A DNA stretch of 64,000 nucleotides from Hydrogenophaga sp. PAMC20947 (lineage in GTDB: Bacteria; Pseudomonadota; Gammaproteobacteria; Burkholderiales; Burkholderiaceae_C): positions 4,712,001 through 4,776,000 of the forward strand of contig NZ_CP039252.1 of assembly GCF_004795855.1 (NCBI RefSeq), given 5' to 3'. Within the stretch, counting starts at the first letter, position 1; every line of letters begins with the position of its first letter. The translations under genes and the position numbers were made by a program. The notes beneath the pieces were generated by a model. The model worked only from the letters and a program-made list of their open reading frames with translations, made no database searches and was not told the DNA's origin. Shown here one piece after another: positions 26,748-36,500 of the stretch.

Positions 26748-28403
26748 TCAGCTGCGCTCCATGGGCTGTGACTCCCGCAACCGGCTGGGCGCCAGCACGC
26801 CCGCTGAATCTAGGATCGGGTAGGCGATCGAGCAAATGTGGGAGTTGATGCGCTTGAGGTCGCTGATCAGATCCAGGTGCAGGGAGCTGCTTTCGATGCT
26901 TTGGGTGTACTGGGCCGACAGGCGCTCCAGGTGGCTGCTGGCGTATTCACGCTCCAGGTCCCGGAACCGCACTTTTTCTTCCAGCAGGCGCTGCGCGCTG
27001 CGCACATCACCGTCGAGAAACACGCTCATGCTCAGGCGCAGGTTGTCCAGCAGCCGGGCATGCATGGCTGTGATCTCCGCCATGCCTGCCTCCGAGAAGC
27101 CGCGCCCTTTTCGAATCTTCTTGTCTTCGATGCTCAGCAGCACGCGCTCCACCGTGTCTCCAATTTGCTCCATGTTGATGGTGAAGCTGATGATGTCGGT
27201 CCAGCGCCGGGCCTCGGCATCGCTGAGTTGCTGTCGGGTCAGCTTGGTCAGGTAGTACTTGATGGCTGAATAGAGGCTGTCGACCGTGTCGTCGAGCTTG
27301 CGCAGGTTTTGCGCCAGTTGCGCGTCGTTGGTCTGGATGACCGTCAACAAGCCGCGAAGCATGGTTTCCACCACATCGGCCTGGTGCAGGGCTTCGCGGG
27401 CCGCGCACGATATGGCCAGGGAGGGTGTGGCCAGGGCCGAGGGGTCGAGGTGGTTCGGACGGTCCAGGGCCGCCTCGATGCCCCTGAGCGGCAGCAGCTT
27501 TTCTACCCAGTGGGCCACGGGTTGGGTCAGGCCGATGAACATCAGGCCCACCATCAGGTTGAAGCTCAGGTGGAACAACACGGTGAGGGTCGCCGGGTCA
27601 GCGATGTAAGGCCTCACGGTGCTCAACCAGAGCGGAATCAACCAGGGGGCAATGGCCACCCCCATCACTTTGAACATCAGGTTGCCCAGCGGCACCTGGC
27701 GCGTGGCGCGGGTGGCGCCGGCGGTGGTGAACACCGCGAGCAAGCCGCTGCCCAGGTTGGCCCCCAGGACCAGACCCAGCGCCACATCCACGCCCACCAC
27801 CTGCACCGACAGCATGGCCGTCAGCAGCACCACCGCCAGACTCGAATAGGCGAGCACAGCCAGCGTGGCGCCCAGCAGGATTTCCAGCATGCGGTCGCTG
27901 GTGAGCGATTCCAGCATGAGTTGAACCGCAGGGCTGCGCGTGAGCACGGCGGTGCTTTCCCCCACCAGCTGCAGAGCCAGCAACATGAGGCCCAGACCGA
28001 TCAGGACCCGGCCGATGTCGCCGATCTGTGTGCCTTGGCGGGTGGTGAACATCGTGACCCCCGCAAAAATGCACAGGGGTGAGAGCCACGACAGGTCAAA
28101 GGAAAACACCACGGCCATCACGCTGGTGCCGATGTCGGCGCCCAGCATGACCGCGAGCGCCGCCGGGAGTGCGATCAGGCCCCGGTCAACAAAAGAGGCG
28201 GTGATGAGGGCGGTGGCGGTGCTCGACTGAACCAGCGCCGTGACGCCCAGACCCGACAGGGCCGCAGTGATGCGGTTGCCCATGCTCACGGACAGGATGC
28301 GACGCAGGTTGCTGCCGAAAACGCGCAGCACGCCGGTGCGCACGAGGTGGGTACCCCAAACCAGCAGCGAAATCGCCGCCAGCATATTCAACAAATGCTT
28401 CAT
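26748..28403 (-). CDS. Na+/phosphate cotransporter family protein with PhoU-like domain
   Basis: 551-residue inner-membrane protein. Two inverted Na/Pi repeats carry the QSS-type motif: GLGVTALVQSSTATALITA (about 48-66) and the second around GANLGSGLLAVFTTAG (about 215). Eight or more helices span residues 1-310. The C-terminal 200 residues are helical and soluble and resemble PhoU, with heptad-like segments. This is the bacterial YjbB-type layout, associated with phosphate transport/homeostasis. ATG 28403. It is on the same strand as ileS-lspA, 56 bases after lspA, and could receive read-through from it. Confidence 0.88.
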   Translation of the reverse strand: MKHLLNMLAAISLLVWGTHLVRTGVLRVFGSNLRRILSVSMGNRITAALSGLGVTALVQSSTATALITASFVDRGLIALPAALAVMLGADIGTSVMAVVFSFDLSWLSPLCIFAGVTMFTTRQGTQIGDIGRVLIGLGLMLLALQLVGESTAVLTRSPAVQLMLESLTSDRMLEILLGATLAVLAYSSLAVVLLTAMLSVQVVGVDVALGLVLGANLGSGLLAVFTTAGATRATRQVPLGNLMFKVMGVAIAPWLIPLWLSTVRPYIADPATLTVLFHLSFNLMVGLMFIGLTQPVAHWVEKLLPLRGIEAALDRPNHLDPSALATPSLAISCAAREALHQADVVETMLRGLLTVIQTNDAQLAQNLRKLDDTVDSLYSAIKYYLTKLTRQQLSDAEARRWTDIISFTINMEQIGDTVERVLLSIEDKKIRKGRGFSEAGMAEITAMHARLLDNLRLSMSVFLDGDVRSAQRLLEEKVRFRDLEREYASSHLERLSAQYTQSIESSSLHLDLISDLKRINSHICSIAYPILDSAGVLAPSRLRESQPMERS

Positions 28404-28459
28404 ATTTGGCGTTGACTATACGCCGCGTTAGTGCGCAGCGTTGTCGCTCCTGGGAGCGG

Positions 28460-28969
28460 TCAACGGCTTTTGCGAACCCGAAGAATCTCATCGAGGATCA
28501 GGCAGATCGCACCGATCGAAATACCCACGTCCGCGATGTTGAACGAGGGGAAGTGTCCCCCGTGAAAGAACCCTGAGAGGAAGCCGAAGTGAAAGTCGAG
28601 CCAGTCCACCACATAGCCATGGACCACGCGGTCGATCACGTTGCCAACGGCGCCGCCCAGAATGCAGGCGAGCGCAAAGGAAAACAGCTTTTGCCCACTG
28701 TGGGAGCGCAGCATCCAGGTGATGAAGATGGCCGCAGCGATACCGATGGCCGTGAAGAACCAGCGCTGCCAGCCGCCCGCACCCGCGAGAAAGGAAAATG
28801 CGGCGCCGCTGTTGTGCACCCGCACCACGTTGAAGAAGCTGGTGATGGTGGTGCTGTCACCCAGGCGGTAATAGCCCAGGATCAACACCTTGGTGAACAG
28901 GTCAATGAGCAGGATCAAAGCCGCCAGACCCAGCCAGGGCCATACGCTGGCGTTGCGCGACTTGGCCAT
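28460..28969 (-). CDS. lspA: Lipoprotein signal peptidase (signal peptidase II)
   Basis: 169-residue inner-membrane aspartic protease that cleaves the signal peptide of prolipoproteins before the lipid-modified cysteine. Four helices are visible. The two catalytic aspartates are in [14 protein letters not shown] and [14 protein letters not shown], and the conserved NSGAAFSFL follows helix 2. The ATG at 28969 shares one base with the ileS stop (TGATG), so translation is coupled. The ribF-ileS-lspA order is the classic proteobacterial operon. Confidence 0.95.
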   Translation of the reverse strand: MAKSRNASVWPWLGLAALILLIDLFTKVLILGYYRLGDSTTITSFFNVVRVHNSGAAFSFLAGAGGWQRWFFTAIGIAAAIFITWMLRSHSGQKLFSFALACILGGAVGNVIDRVVHGYVVDWLDFHFGFLSGFFHGGHFPSFNIADVGISIGAICLILDEILRVRKSR

Positions 28970-31890
28970 CAGGCAACCTTCCGGATCTCGCCGGCGCCCG
29001 TGCCCGCGGCTTCGGCCAGGTTGCTCACGCAGCGGCCACAGATCGTGGGGTGTGCGGGCTCGCTGCCCACGTCGTCGGTGTAGTGCCAGCAGCGCTCGCA
29101 TTTGGCCGCCGTGGCAGGGGTGACCGCTACGCTCAGCTCGGGGCCGTCGATCACGCTGACAGCCGAGGTGATGGTGACGAAACGCAGGTCTTCCCCCAGC
29201 GAACGCAACAAGGCGGCGTCGTCCGGGCCTGCCGTGATGTTCAGTGTTGCTTGCAACGAGGCGCCCACGTTGCCGGTGGTGCGCACGTCTTCAATGGCCT
29301 TGTTGGCCAGATCGCGGACCGCGCGGATGCGCGACCATTTGGCCAGCAGTGCTTCGTTGGGCGAGGGCAGGGCGGCAAACGTCTCAAAGAAGATGGAGCC
29401 CTTGTTGTCGCCTTTGGCCAGAACTGGCCAGGCTTCCTCGGCGGTGAAGCTGAGGAACGGCGCCATCCAGCGCAGCATCGCATGGGTGATCTGGTGCAAG
29501 GCCGTCTGGGCGCTTCGGCGCGCCAGGCTCTTGGGCGCGGTGGTATAGAGCCGGTCTTTGAGCACGTCCAGGTAAAACGCACCCAGATCTTCCGAGCAGT
29601 ACACCTGCAGCTTGTTCACCACGGGGTGGAATTCGTACACGTCAAAGTGCTTGAGCACCTCGGCCTGAAACTCGGCCGCGCGCGCCAGGGCGTAGCGGTC
29701 TATTTCCAGCATCTGCTCCACAGGCACGGCATCGGTGGCGGGGTCAAAATCGCTCACGTTGGCCATCAGGAAGCGCAGCGTATTGCGGATGCGGCGGTAC
29801 CCGTCAACCACGCGGGCCAGGATCTTGTCGTCGATGTTCAGGTCGCCCGAGTAGTCGGTGCTGGCCACCCACAGGCGCACGATCTCGGCGCCCATCTTGT
29901 CGCTCACGCTTTGGGGCTCCACCGTGTTGCCCAGGCTCTTGCTCATCTTGCGGCCCTGGCCGTCGGTGGCGAAGCCATGGGTCAGCAGGCCTTTGTAGGG
30001 TGCACGGCCTTCGATCGCACAACCCAGCAGCAGCGAGCTGTGGAACCAGCCGCGGTGCTGGTCGTGGCCCTCAAGGTAGAGGTCGGCCTCGGGGCCTTCG
30101 GCGTGCGAAGCACCGTTCGGATAAGCGTGGGCATGGCTGCCGCGCAGCACATGCCAGAAGGTGGAGCCCGAGTCGAACCAGACCTCGAGAATGTCGGTGC
30201 TCTTGGTGTAGTGCGGCGCGTCCTCTGCGCCCAGGATGTCTTCGGCGGTCACGCGGCTCCAGGCTTCGATGCCGCCTTTTTCCACGATGTCGGCCGCTTG
30301 GTCGAGGATGTCCATGGTGCGCGGGTGCAGCTCGCCCGAATCCTTGTGGAGGAAAAACGGCACGGGCACGCCCCAGTTGCGCTGGCGGCTGATGCACCAG
30401 TCGGGCCGGTTGGCGATCATGTCGCGCAGGCGGGTTTTGCCGTTTTCCGGGTAGAAGCTGGTGTGGTCAATGGCGTCCAGCGCGAGCTGGCGCAGGGATT
30501 TGGGCGCCTTGTCTTTCGTGAAGACACCCTCGCCTTCGTCCATGCGCACAAACCACTGTGCCGCCGCACGGTAGATCACCGGCGTCTTGTGGCGCCAGCA
30601 GTGGGGATAGCTGTGGGTAATGGGCTCGGTCGCCATCAGGCGCCCGGCGGTTTTCAGCGTTTCCAGGATGACGGGCACAGCCTTCCAGATGTGCAGGCCG
30701 CCGAACAGCGGGAACTCGGGCGCGTAGGCGCCGTTGCCTTGCACCGGGTTCAGGATGTCGTCGTAGGCCAGGCCGTTGGTGATGCAGGAGTTGAAGTCAT
30801 CCACGCCATAGGCTGGCGCCGAGTGCACGAGGCCGGTGCCGTCGGTGTCGCTCACGTAGTCGGCCAGGTACACCGGCGAGAGGCGCTGGTAGCCGGCGTC
30901 CACGTCGTACAAGGGGTGGCGGAAATTCAGGCCACCGAGCTGGTCGCCCGTGGTCGTGGCGAGCACCGTGCCTTCAAGGCCAAAGCGCTCCAGACATTTT
31001 TCGACCAGGGTTTCGGCCAGCACCAGGCAGCCCATGGACGTTTCCACCAGCGCGTAGTTGAACTCGGGGTGCGCATTGAGCGCCTGGTTGGCGGGGATGG
31101 TCCAGGCGGTGGTGGTCCAGATCACGGCGAAGGCGCTTTTGCCTGTGGGCAAATTGGCCAGACCAAAAGCCGCAGCCAGCTGGCCAGCGTCGTCGGTCTC
31201 AAACGCCACGTCCAGTGTGTCACTTTTTTTATCGGCGTATTCGATCTCGAATTCGGCCAGCGAAGAGCCGCAATCAAAACACCAGTACACGGGCTTCAGG
31301 CCGCGGTACACAAAGCCACGCTCGATCACGCGCTTGAACGCGCGGAGTTCACCGGCCTCGTTGGCGAAGTCCATGGTGCGGTAGGGGCGCTCCCAATCGC
31401 CCAGCACACCCAGGCGCTTGAAGTCTTCGCGCTGCTGCTCAATTTGCTCGGTGGCAAAGGCGCGGCTCTTGGCCTGCATGTCATCGCGGCCAAGGTTGCG
31501 GCCATACAGCTTCTCGATCGCATTTTCGATCGGCAGGCCGTGGCAGTCCCAGCCGGGGATGTACTGCGCATCGAAACCAGCGAGCTGTTTCGATTTCACG
31601 ATCATGTCTTTCAGCACCTTGTTCAGCGCGTGGCCGATGTGCAGCTTGCCGTTGGCGTAGGGTGGGCCATCGTGCAATACGAACATCGGCGCGCCCTGGC
31701 GGGCATCGCGCAGGCGCTTGTAGAGGCCACCCTCGTTCCAGTCGGCCACCCAGGCTGGCTCGCGCTTGGGCAGATCACCGCGCATGGGAAACGGGGTGTC
31801 GGGCATGTTGAGCGTGGCGCGGTAAGCGCTCGCGCTTTCGGTTTTGCCACTGACCTTGGGGGCGGGTGCGGAATTTTTTGCGTCAGACAT
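28969..31890 (-). CDS. ileS: Isoleucyl-tRNA synthetase
   Basis: 973-residue class I aminoacyl-tRNA synthetase. It shows the HIGH motif in [13 protein letters not shown] (about 77), the editing domain in the middle, KMSKS in [13 protein letters not shown] (about 640), and a C-terminal zinc finger formed by CERCWHY and CGRCVSNL. Slightly longer than the E. coli enzyme because of small insertions. It lies between ribF and lspA on the minus strand; the 118-base gap from ribF holds no gene. Confidence 0.97.
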   Translation of the reverse strand: MSDAKNSAPAPKVSGKTESASAYRATLNMPDTPFPMRGDLPKREPAWVADWNEGGLYKRLRDARQGAPMFVLHDGPPYANGKLHIGHALNKVLKDMIVKSKQLAGFDAQYIPGWDCHGLPIENAIEKLYGRNLGRDDMQAKSRAFATEQIEQQREDFKRLGVLGDWERPYRTMDFANEAGELRAFKRVIERGFVYRGLKPVYWCFDCGSSLAEFEIEYADKKSDTLDVAFETDDAGQLAAAFGLANLPTGKSAFAVIWTTTAWTIPANQALNAHPEFNYALVETSMGCLVLAETLVEKCLERFGLEGTVLATTTGDQLGGLNFRHPLYDVDAGYQRLSPVYLADYVSDTDGTGLVHSAPAYGVDDFNSCITNGLAYDDILNPVQGNGAYAPEFPLFGGLHIWKAVPVILETLKTAGRLMATEPITHSYPHCWRHKTPVIYRAAAQWFVRMDEGEGVFTKDKAPKSLRQLALDAIDHTSFYPENGKTRLRDMIANRPDWCISRQRNWGVPVPFFLHKDSGELHPRTMDILDQAADIVEKGGIEAWSRVTAEDILGAEDAPHYTKSTDILEVWFDSGSTFWHVLRGSHAHAYPNGASHAEGPEADLYLEGHDQHRGWFHSSLLLGCAIEGRAPYKGLLTHGFATDGQGRKMSKSLGNTVEPQSVSDKMGAEIVRLWVASTDYSGDLNIDDKILARVVDGYRRIRNTLRFLMANVSDFDPATDAVPVEQMLEIDRYALARAAEFQAEVLKHFDVYEFHPVVNKLQVYCSEDLGAFYLDVLKDRLYTTAPKSLARRSAQTALHQITHAMLRWMAPFLSFTAEEAWPVLAKGDNKGSIFFETFAALPSPNEALLAKWSRIRAVRDLANKAIEDVRTTGNVGASLQATLNITAGPDDAALLRSLGEDLRFVTITSAVSVIDGPELSVAVTPATAAKCERCWHYTDDVGSEPAHPTICGRCVSNLAEAAGTGAGEIRKVA

Positions 31891-32008
31891 GAGAACAGCT
31901 TGTGGAGGGCAGCGACTGGCTCAGCCCGAACGGGGAGGGGAATCTGCTAAGGGGGGAACCGGATGCCCTGAGCCAGTCGTGGGGCGGCAAGCGGCGAGCG
32001 TCAGAGCT

Positions 32009-33100
32009 CTAAATTCGATCGCGCGTGGTCTGGCGGTGGGTTTGTCCGTATGCCTGCTCAGGCAGGGTCGCAAAAAAAGCGCGAGCGTCATCGCAGTCCT
32101 GGGCGATGCCTTGGGTCAGGGCGTCCAGACTGTCGTATTTCAATTCGTCGTGCAGTTTGTGCAAAAGGTCCACGCGGATGATTTTACCGTAGGCCTCGCC
32201 TGTGGGCAGGGATTGCGCCAGCGCTTCGGGCCATTGCAGGCAGTGGGTTTCCAGCAACACGCGCCCGCCGTTGATGTCGCTGGGGTCCAGCGAGGGGCGC
32301 ACACCCAGGTTGGCGACCCCGGTGAGCGCGCTGCCATCGGGCATCAGGCCTGTGACCTGCACGGCAAAAATACCGCTGGCGGCTGGCTTCCAGTGTGAAA
32401 AGCGCAGGTTGAGGGTGCGAAAGCCATCGCCCGCGCCCGAGCGGCTTTCTGCCAGCTGGCGACCGAGTTTGCGCCCGTGCACCACGTGGCCACTGATGCT
32501 GTAAGGCCGGCCCAGCAGGGCGGCGACATCGGCCATGCGGCCTTCGCTCAGGGCGTCGCGCACGGCAGAGCTCGATACCCGCAGGCCATGGACTTCATAG
32601 CTTTGCATGCGCGCCACATCAAAGCCCAGCCGGCTACCGGCTGCATCGAGCATGGCGTAGTCGCCCGCCCGTTTGGCACCAAACTTAAAATCGTCGCCCA
32701 CCAGCAGGTAGTGCACCCCCAGTGTGTCCACGAGGGTGTCCTGTATGAAGGATTCGGGGCTCTGGCCAGCCAGCTGGGCGTTGAAGGGCAGGACCACGCA
32801 TTGGTCCACGCCACAGCGCTCCAGCTCCAGCAACTTGTCGCGCAGCGTGGCGATGCGGGCCGGAGCCAGCTCGGGCTTCTGGTGCAGGGCCGCGAAATAG
32901 TCGCGCGGGTGGGGCTCAAAGGTCATCACGCAGCTGGGCACACCGCGGTGGCGCGCCTCATTGATCAGCAGCGCGATCATGGCCTGGTGGCCCCGGTGAA
33001 CACCGTCGAAGTTGCCGATGGTGAGGGCGCAGCCCTGAGCCTCGGTTGACCCATGGGCGGCGGGCGCCAGGCGTTTCCGCAGGCCTCGGAAGATTTTCAT
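32009..33100 (-). CDS. ribF: Bifunctional riboflavin kinase / FAD synthetase
   Basis: 363-residue enzyme that makes FMN and then FAD from riboflavin. The N-terminal FAD synthetase domain has ALTIGNFDGVHRGHQAMI (about 26-43) and FEPHPRDYFA. The C-terminal flavokinase domain (about 200-340) has GHVVHGRKLGRQLAE, TGVANLGVRPSLD and the ILLETH-like VLLETHCLQWP. An internal segment RAGDYAMLDAAG is typical. ATG at 33100. First gene of the ribF-ileS-lspA cluster; the divergent HNH gene lies upstream across 163 bases. Confidence 0.95.
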   Translation of the reverse strand: MKIFRGLRKRLAPAAHGSTEAQGCALTIGNFDGVHRGHQAMIALLINEARHRGVPSCVMTFEPHPRDYFAALHQKPELAPARIATLRDKLLELERCGVDQCVVLPFNAQLAGQSPESFIQDTLVDTLGVHYLLVGDDFKFGAKRAGDYAMLDAAGSRLGFDVARMQSYEVHGLRVSSSAVRDALSEGRMADVAALLGRPYSISGHVVHGRKLGRQLAESRSGAGDGFRTLNLRFSHWKPAASGIFAVQVTGLMPDGSALTGVANLGVRPSLDPSDINGGRVLLETHCLQWPEALAQSLPTGEAYGKIIRVDLLHKLHDELKYDSLDALTQGIAQDCDDARAFFATLPEQAYGQTHRQTTRDRI

Positions 33101-33263
33101 GAAAGTTTCAGCGGAGAAGACAGGCCATTCGGGGGGGATGGCTGAGGTTCAAGCAATTTGTCACAGAAGCACGGTATATTGACACACTCGATGCAAGGGG
33201 CCGCGTGCGGTGCCTGTGTGGGAAGACAGATTGTCCGGTTGTTTTTCAACAAGGAGGTGGGTC

Positions 33264-33821
33264 TTGAAGGTCTTGAAGCTGTCAGCGCAAGGGCTTCCAC
33301 AGTCGTGGATCACCCTGGAAGAAGCCGTATTGCATTACGCGGCGGATGAAGTGCGCTGGGAGATGGGTGCCGAAGTCGCTGTATTCCACGGGGGACACAA
33401 CGCCGTCAGCGGTTTGCAGTCGGTCATCACCGTCAACTCCATCATCGGCACCCAGGGCGTTCCGCGCATCAACCCGTTTGACCTGCGGCCCACGCTGACC
33501 AACAGCAAGCTGTTTTCTCGCGACCGTTGCCTCTGCGCCTACTGCGGCGGGCATTTTCATGAAGACGTGCTGACCCGGGAACACATCCATCCCGTGGGTC
33601 AAAAAGGCCAGGACCATTGGATGAACGTGGTCACCGCCTGCAAGTCGTGCAACCACCGCAAGGGGAACCGCACGCCCGAACAGGCCCGCATGCCGCTGCT
33701 CTACGCGCCCTATGTGCCCAGCCTCTGGGAGGACTTCATCCTGCGCAACCGCCGCATCCTGGCGGACCAGATGGAGTTTCTGATGTCGCATCTGCCCAAG
33801 ACCTCGCGGCTGCACGCCTAG
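33264..33821 (+). CDS. HNH endonuclease-family protein, TTG start
   Basis: 185 residues. The HNH core is clear: CAYCGGHFHEDVLTREHIHP (about 96-115), then ACKSCNHRKGNRTPEQA. The two CxxC pairs probably bind a structural zinc, and the HIHP/N...H residues form the beta-beta-alpha metal site. The start is TTG at 33264 with an ideal AAGGAGG six bases upstream; no suitable ATG is nearby. Similar stand-alone HNH proteins are widely conserved in betaproteobacterial chromosomes and are not obviously linked to mobile elements or restriction genes; the role is unknown. Divergent from ribF. Confidence 0.85.
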   Translation: MKVLKLSAQGLPQSWITLEEAVLHYAADEVRWEMGAEVAVFHGGHNAVSGLQSVITVNSIIGTQGVPRINPFDLRPTLTNSKLFSRDRCLCAYCGGHFHEDVLTREHIHPVGQKGQDHWMNVVTACKSCNHRKGNRTPEQARMPLLYAPYVPSLWEDFILRNRRILADQMEFLMSHLPKTSRLHA

Positions 33822-33915
33822 ATTTTTGGGGTTCGATCCGGCGCCAGGGCGCGTCAAACCGGCGGCGCCTGTTGAGGTGCGGTGACCCCCGCAGTGGCGC
33901 ACCCCGGCGGCCATT

Positions 33916-35292
33916 TCAGTTGGTCAGCTCAAGAATGACCAAGTGATTTTCAGCAGCGGGCCAAGATCGACCCGTGATTTTCTCGCCGTTGAACTCTGCC
34001 GAAATCGCGCGAGCGCCGTCTTCCATCAGCTGGATCTTCGAGCTTGACACACCTGCGCCGGTGGCTGGCACGCCGGGCAGGGTTTTGCCGTCAAAGACCA
34101 TCTTGTCGCGTTCTGCGTCAAAGTAGCCGCGCGGGCGGTTGAAGGTGACGGTGGATTTGGCATCCTTGTCGGCGGCAGCGGCCCGCTCGGCACGCAAGTG
34201 AATCAGCGAGCTGCTGCGCAAGAACGGGCTGCGGTAGATGTGCGTGGTGGCGTAGTCCGGCGCGCTGATCACGAACTCATAGGGAACGCCAGCCTGTGCC
34301 GTGAACGGTCCCCACAGGCCATCGGTGGCCACCCTTGTGTTGTGCACGGCTGCGCCTTTTCGCTCGCCTGTGGCCGGGTCGGTCGCGTACACCGCCAGCA
34401 AAGCGCCCGGCAGGGGCAGGTTGTTGGCGTAATTGCCGCTGGCCGGGTCCGTGGGCACAAGGCCCAGGCCGACGATCTTGCCGTTCAACACCACCGCGGC
34501 CTGCGTTGTCACGTTCAGCGTTTTTGGCGCCTGGCCGGTGATGAAGCGGTAAGCGGTGTCAAAGGCAGCGGGTGAGAACGACGTTTCGCGGTGGTCCACG
34601 CGCGGCAGCACGGCATTGGTTGCGCCCTTGAGTGCCGGGCCCTCGAAGCTCACGTTGGTGGGGGTGCCCTTGGCACCGATCCACAGGCCATCGGGTTGCG
34701 CGAACTTGTCGTTGTTGTGCGAGCGGATGGTCATCCACTTCACTGGGCCGGTCACCTCGTCGCCAGCAGCGTTCTTGGGTGCGTTCAGCGCGGTCAGGAA
34801 AGGCCCTGTGCCCGAAAATTCGTTGGCTTCACGCAAGCCCTTGGTGGCCCACACCCCGTGGTTGGGCGTACCGCCCAGCACAGCGTGGCTCACCGTGGCG
34901 TCGCCGCCGCCATTCTGGATGTAGTTGCGCACCGCGTTGCCGCCGCGCGAGTTGGCGACCAGCACGACCTGTTGGGCGCCGGTAGCCCTCAGGACCTGCT
35001 CCACTTCGGCCTTGAGGTAAGCCATGTGCTCGGTGGTCGAGGTTCGACCGGGCTGTGCTTTGCTGTCGTCGTCGCGCGCCAGCGGGTAGGGCAGGTCAAT
35101 GGCGTGCAACCGTTCGCTCGGCCAGCCGTTGGATTCGAAGCGCCACACCGTGCTCTGCCAGATGGCGGCGGAGTCGCCATTGCCGTGCACGAACACAATG
35201 GGTGGCTGGTTGGCGCCTTGTGGCGCGGTGGCGCAGGCGCCCAGCAGCAGGCTGCTGGCAACCAGGGCAAAAAGGTGGCGGCGGGTGGTCAT
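33916..35292 (-). CDS. Lipoprotein alpha/beta hydrolase with C-terminal beta domain
   Basis: 458 residues. The signal sequence MTTRRHLFALVASSLLLGAC ends in a good lipobox (LGAC), so it is probably lipid-anchored. The alpha/beta-hydrolase part (about 27-250) has the oxyanion-type motif VFVHGNGDSAAIW and a nucleophile elbow VLVANSRGGNAV, where the usual first glycine of GxSxG is alanine. A second region (about 250-458) looks like beta-sandwich domains, with repeats of hydrophobic strands and a carbohydrate/lipid-binding feel. Possible esterase or lipase; substrate unknown. The ATG at 35292 is used rather than the upstream open frame. Confidence 0.78.
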   Translation of the reverse strand: MTTRRHLFALVASSLLLGACATAPQGANQPPIVFVHGNGDSAAIWQSTVWRFESNGWPSERLHAIDLPYPLARDDDSKAQPGRTSTTEHMAYLKAEVEQVLRATGAQQVVLVANSRGGNAVRNYIQNGGGDATVSHAVLGGTPNHGVWATKGLREANEFSGTGPFLTALNAPKNAAGDEVTGPVKWMTIRSHNNDKFAQPDGLWIGAKGTPTNVSFEGPALKGATNAVLPRVDHRETSFSPAAFDTAYRFITGQAPKTLNVTTQAAVVLNGKIVGLGLVPTDPASGNYANNLPLPGALLAVYATDPATGERKGAAVHNTRVATDGLWGPFTAQAGVPYEFVISAPDYATTHIYRSPFLRSSSLIHLRAERAAAADKDAKSTVTFNRPRGYFDAERDKMVFDGKTLPGVPATGAGVSSSKIQLMEDGARAISAEFNGEKITGRSWPAAENHLVILELTN

Positions 35293-35319
35293 GCGTGTCT
35301 CCAGATCGTTTTTTTTGGG

Positions 35320-35353
35320 TGCCAAAAACAACTCGGCCCGCAGAGAGCGGGCC
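35320..35353 (-). terminator. Rho-independent terminator after the acyl-CoA dehydrogenase pair
   Basis: The perfect stem GGCCCGC/GCGGGCC (35335-35341 with 35347-35353) is followed on the minus strand by GAGTTGTTTTTGG. It lies 20 bases past the stop of the small acyl-CoA dehydrogenase gene and isolates it from the hydrolase lipoprotein gene. Confidence 0.75.
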
Positions 35354-35372
35354 GGTGAGAGGGAGAGGGGAA

Positions 35373-36488
35373 TCAGGCGAAGACGCCCGCTGTGTCCTGC
35401 ATGCGGCTGGACACCTCTCCCAAATGGTGCATGGTGTCGCCAAATGCGATTTCCATCTGCGTCAGCTTCTTGAAGTAGTGGCTCACGATGTACTCGTCGG
35501 TCACACCGATGCCGCCGTGCAGCTGCACCGCGTCTTTGGCCACCAGGCGCATCGAGTTGCCCAGTTGCACCTTGGCGCGCGCCATGGCGGCGCGGCGTTC
35601 GTTGGTGGGGGCGTTGAGCTTCAATGAAGCGTAGTAGCTCATGGAGCGTGCCAGCTCCAGCTGCATCTTCATGTCGGCCACACGGTGGCGCAGCGCCTGG
35701 AAGCTGGAAATGACCACACCGAATTGCTTGCGGGTGTTCATGTAGTCCACGGTGATGGCCAGCGTCTGGTCCATCACGCCGACGGCTTCCGCGCAGGTGG
35801 CGGCGATGCCGATGTCAATGGCGTGTTCCAGTGCGGTCTGGCCGTCCAGGGTGACGAGCGTGGCGGGCGCGTCTTTCAGCGACACCTCAGCTGCCCGCCC
35901 ACCGTCTTGCGTGCCGTATCCGTTGGCGCTCACGCCTTTGGCGCTGCGCTCCACGAGGAACATGGCCATCTTGCCGTTGGCCATGGCGGGCACCAGAAAC
36001 GCATCGGCCTGGTCACCCACGGGCACGACGTTTTTGTCGCCGGTCAGCGCCCAGCTCTCGCCGTTTTGCGTCGCCGAGGCCTTGCAGCTGTCGGTCCGGT
36101 AGCGCAGGCCGCGCTCGGTATGGGCCAGCACCACCAGCGCCTCGCCCGAGGCGACTTTGCCGCACCAGTCGGCCTTGACAGCGTCGGGGGCATAGCCCGC
36201 GAGCACAGCACCCGCGATGAGTGCTTGGGTCAGAGGCTCGATCACGATGCCACGGCCCAGCTCCTGCAGCGTGACCATGCCTTCGACCGGGCCCATGCCC
36301 ATGCCGCCGAGGTCTTCGGGCACGTAGAGGCCGGTCAGGCCCAACTCAGCCATTTCGTTGTAGGCCTTGCGGTCAAACCCACCAGCCGCCACGGTGGCGC
36401 GGCGGCGTTCGAAGCTGTAGCCTTTTTCGACCCATTTGGCGCAGGCATCGCGCAATTGTTCCTGGTCGTCTGAAAAATCGAAGTCCAT
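35373..36488 (-). CDS. Acyl-CoA dehydrogenase, small subunit of a two-subunit enzyme
   Basis: 371-residue FAD-dependent acyl-CoA dehydrogenase. The N-terminal helical domain starts MDFDFSDDQEQLRDACAKWV, the beta domain is weakly conserved (TGDKNVVPVGDQADAF), and the C-terminal domain has DYMNTRKQFGVVISSFQAL and QLHGGIGVTDEYIVSHYF. It follows the larger dehydrogenase gene after only 12 bases, which is the arrangement of pimeloyl-CoA-type dehydrogenases (PimC/PimD) that work as heteromers on medium-chain or dicarboxyl-CoA substrates. Substrate here is unknown. Confidence 0.85.
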   Translation of the reverse strand: MDFDFSDDQEQLRDACAKWVEKGYSFERRRATVAAGGFDRKAYNEMAELGLTGLYVPEDLGGMGMGPVEGMVTLQELGRGIVIEPLTQALIAGAVLAGYAPDAVKADWCGKVASGEALVVLAHTERGLRYRTDSCKASATQNGESWALTGDKNVVPVGDQADAFLVPAMANGKMAMFLVERSAKGVSANGYGTQDGGRAAEVSLKDAPATLVTLDGQTALEHAIDIGIAATCAEAVGVMDQTLAITVDYMNTRKQFGVVISSFQALRHRVADMKMQLELARSMSYYASLKLNAPTNERRAAMARAKVQLGNSMRLVAKDAVQLHGGIGVTDEYIVSHYFKKLTQMEIAFGDTMHHLGEVSSRMQDTAGVFA

Positions 36489-36500
36489 GTCTGAATTCCT

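Noticed and set aside
29050..31950. Plus-strand open frame of 966 codons
   Set aside because: Antisense shadow of ileS, which has intact HIGH, KMSKS and zinc motifs.
33210..33263. 18-codon extension of the HNH gene
   Set aside because: The upstream start lacks a ribosome site, while TTG 33264 follows a strong AAGGAGG.
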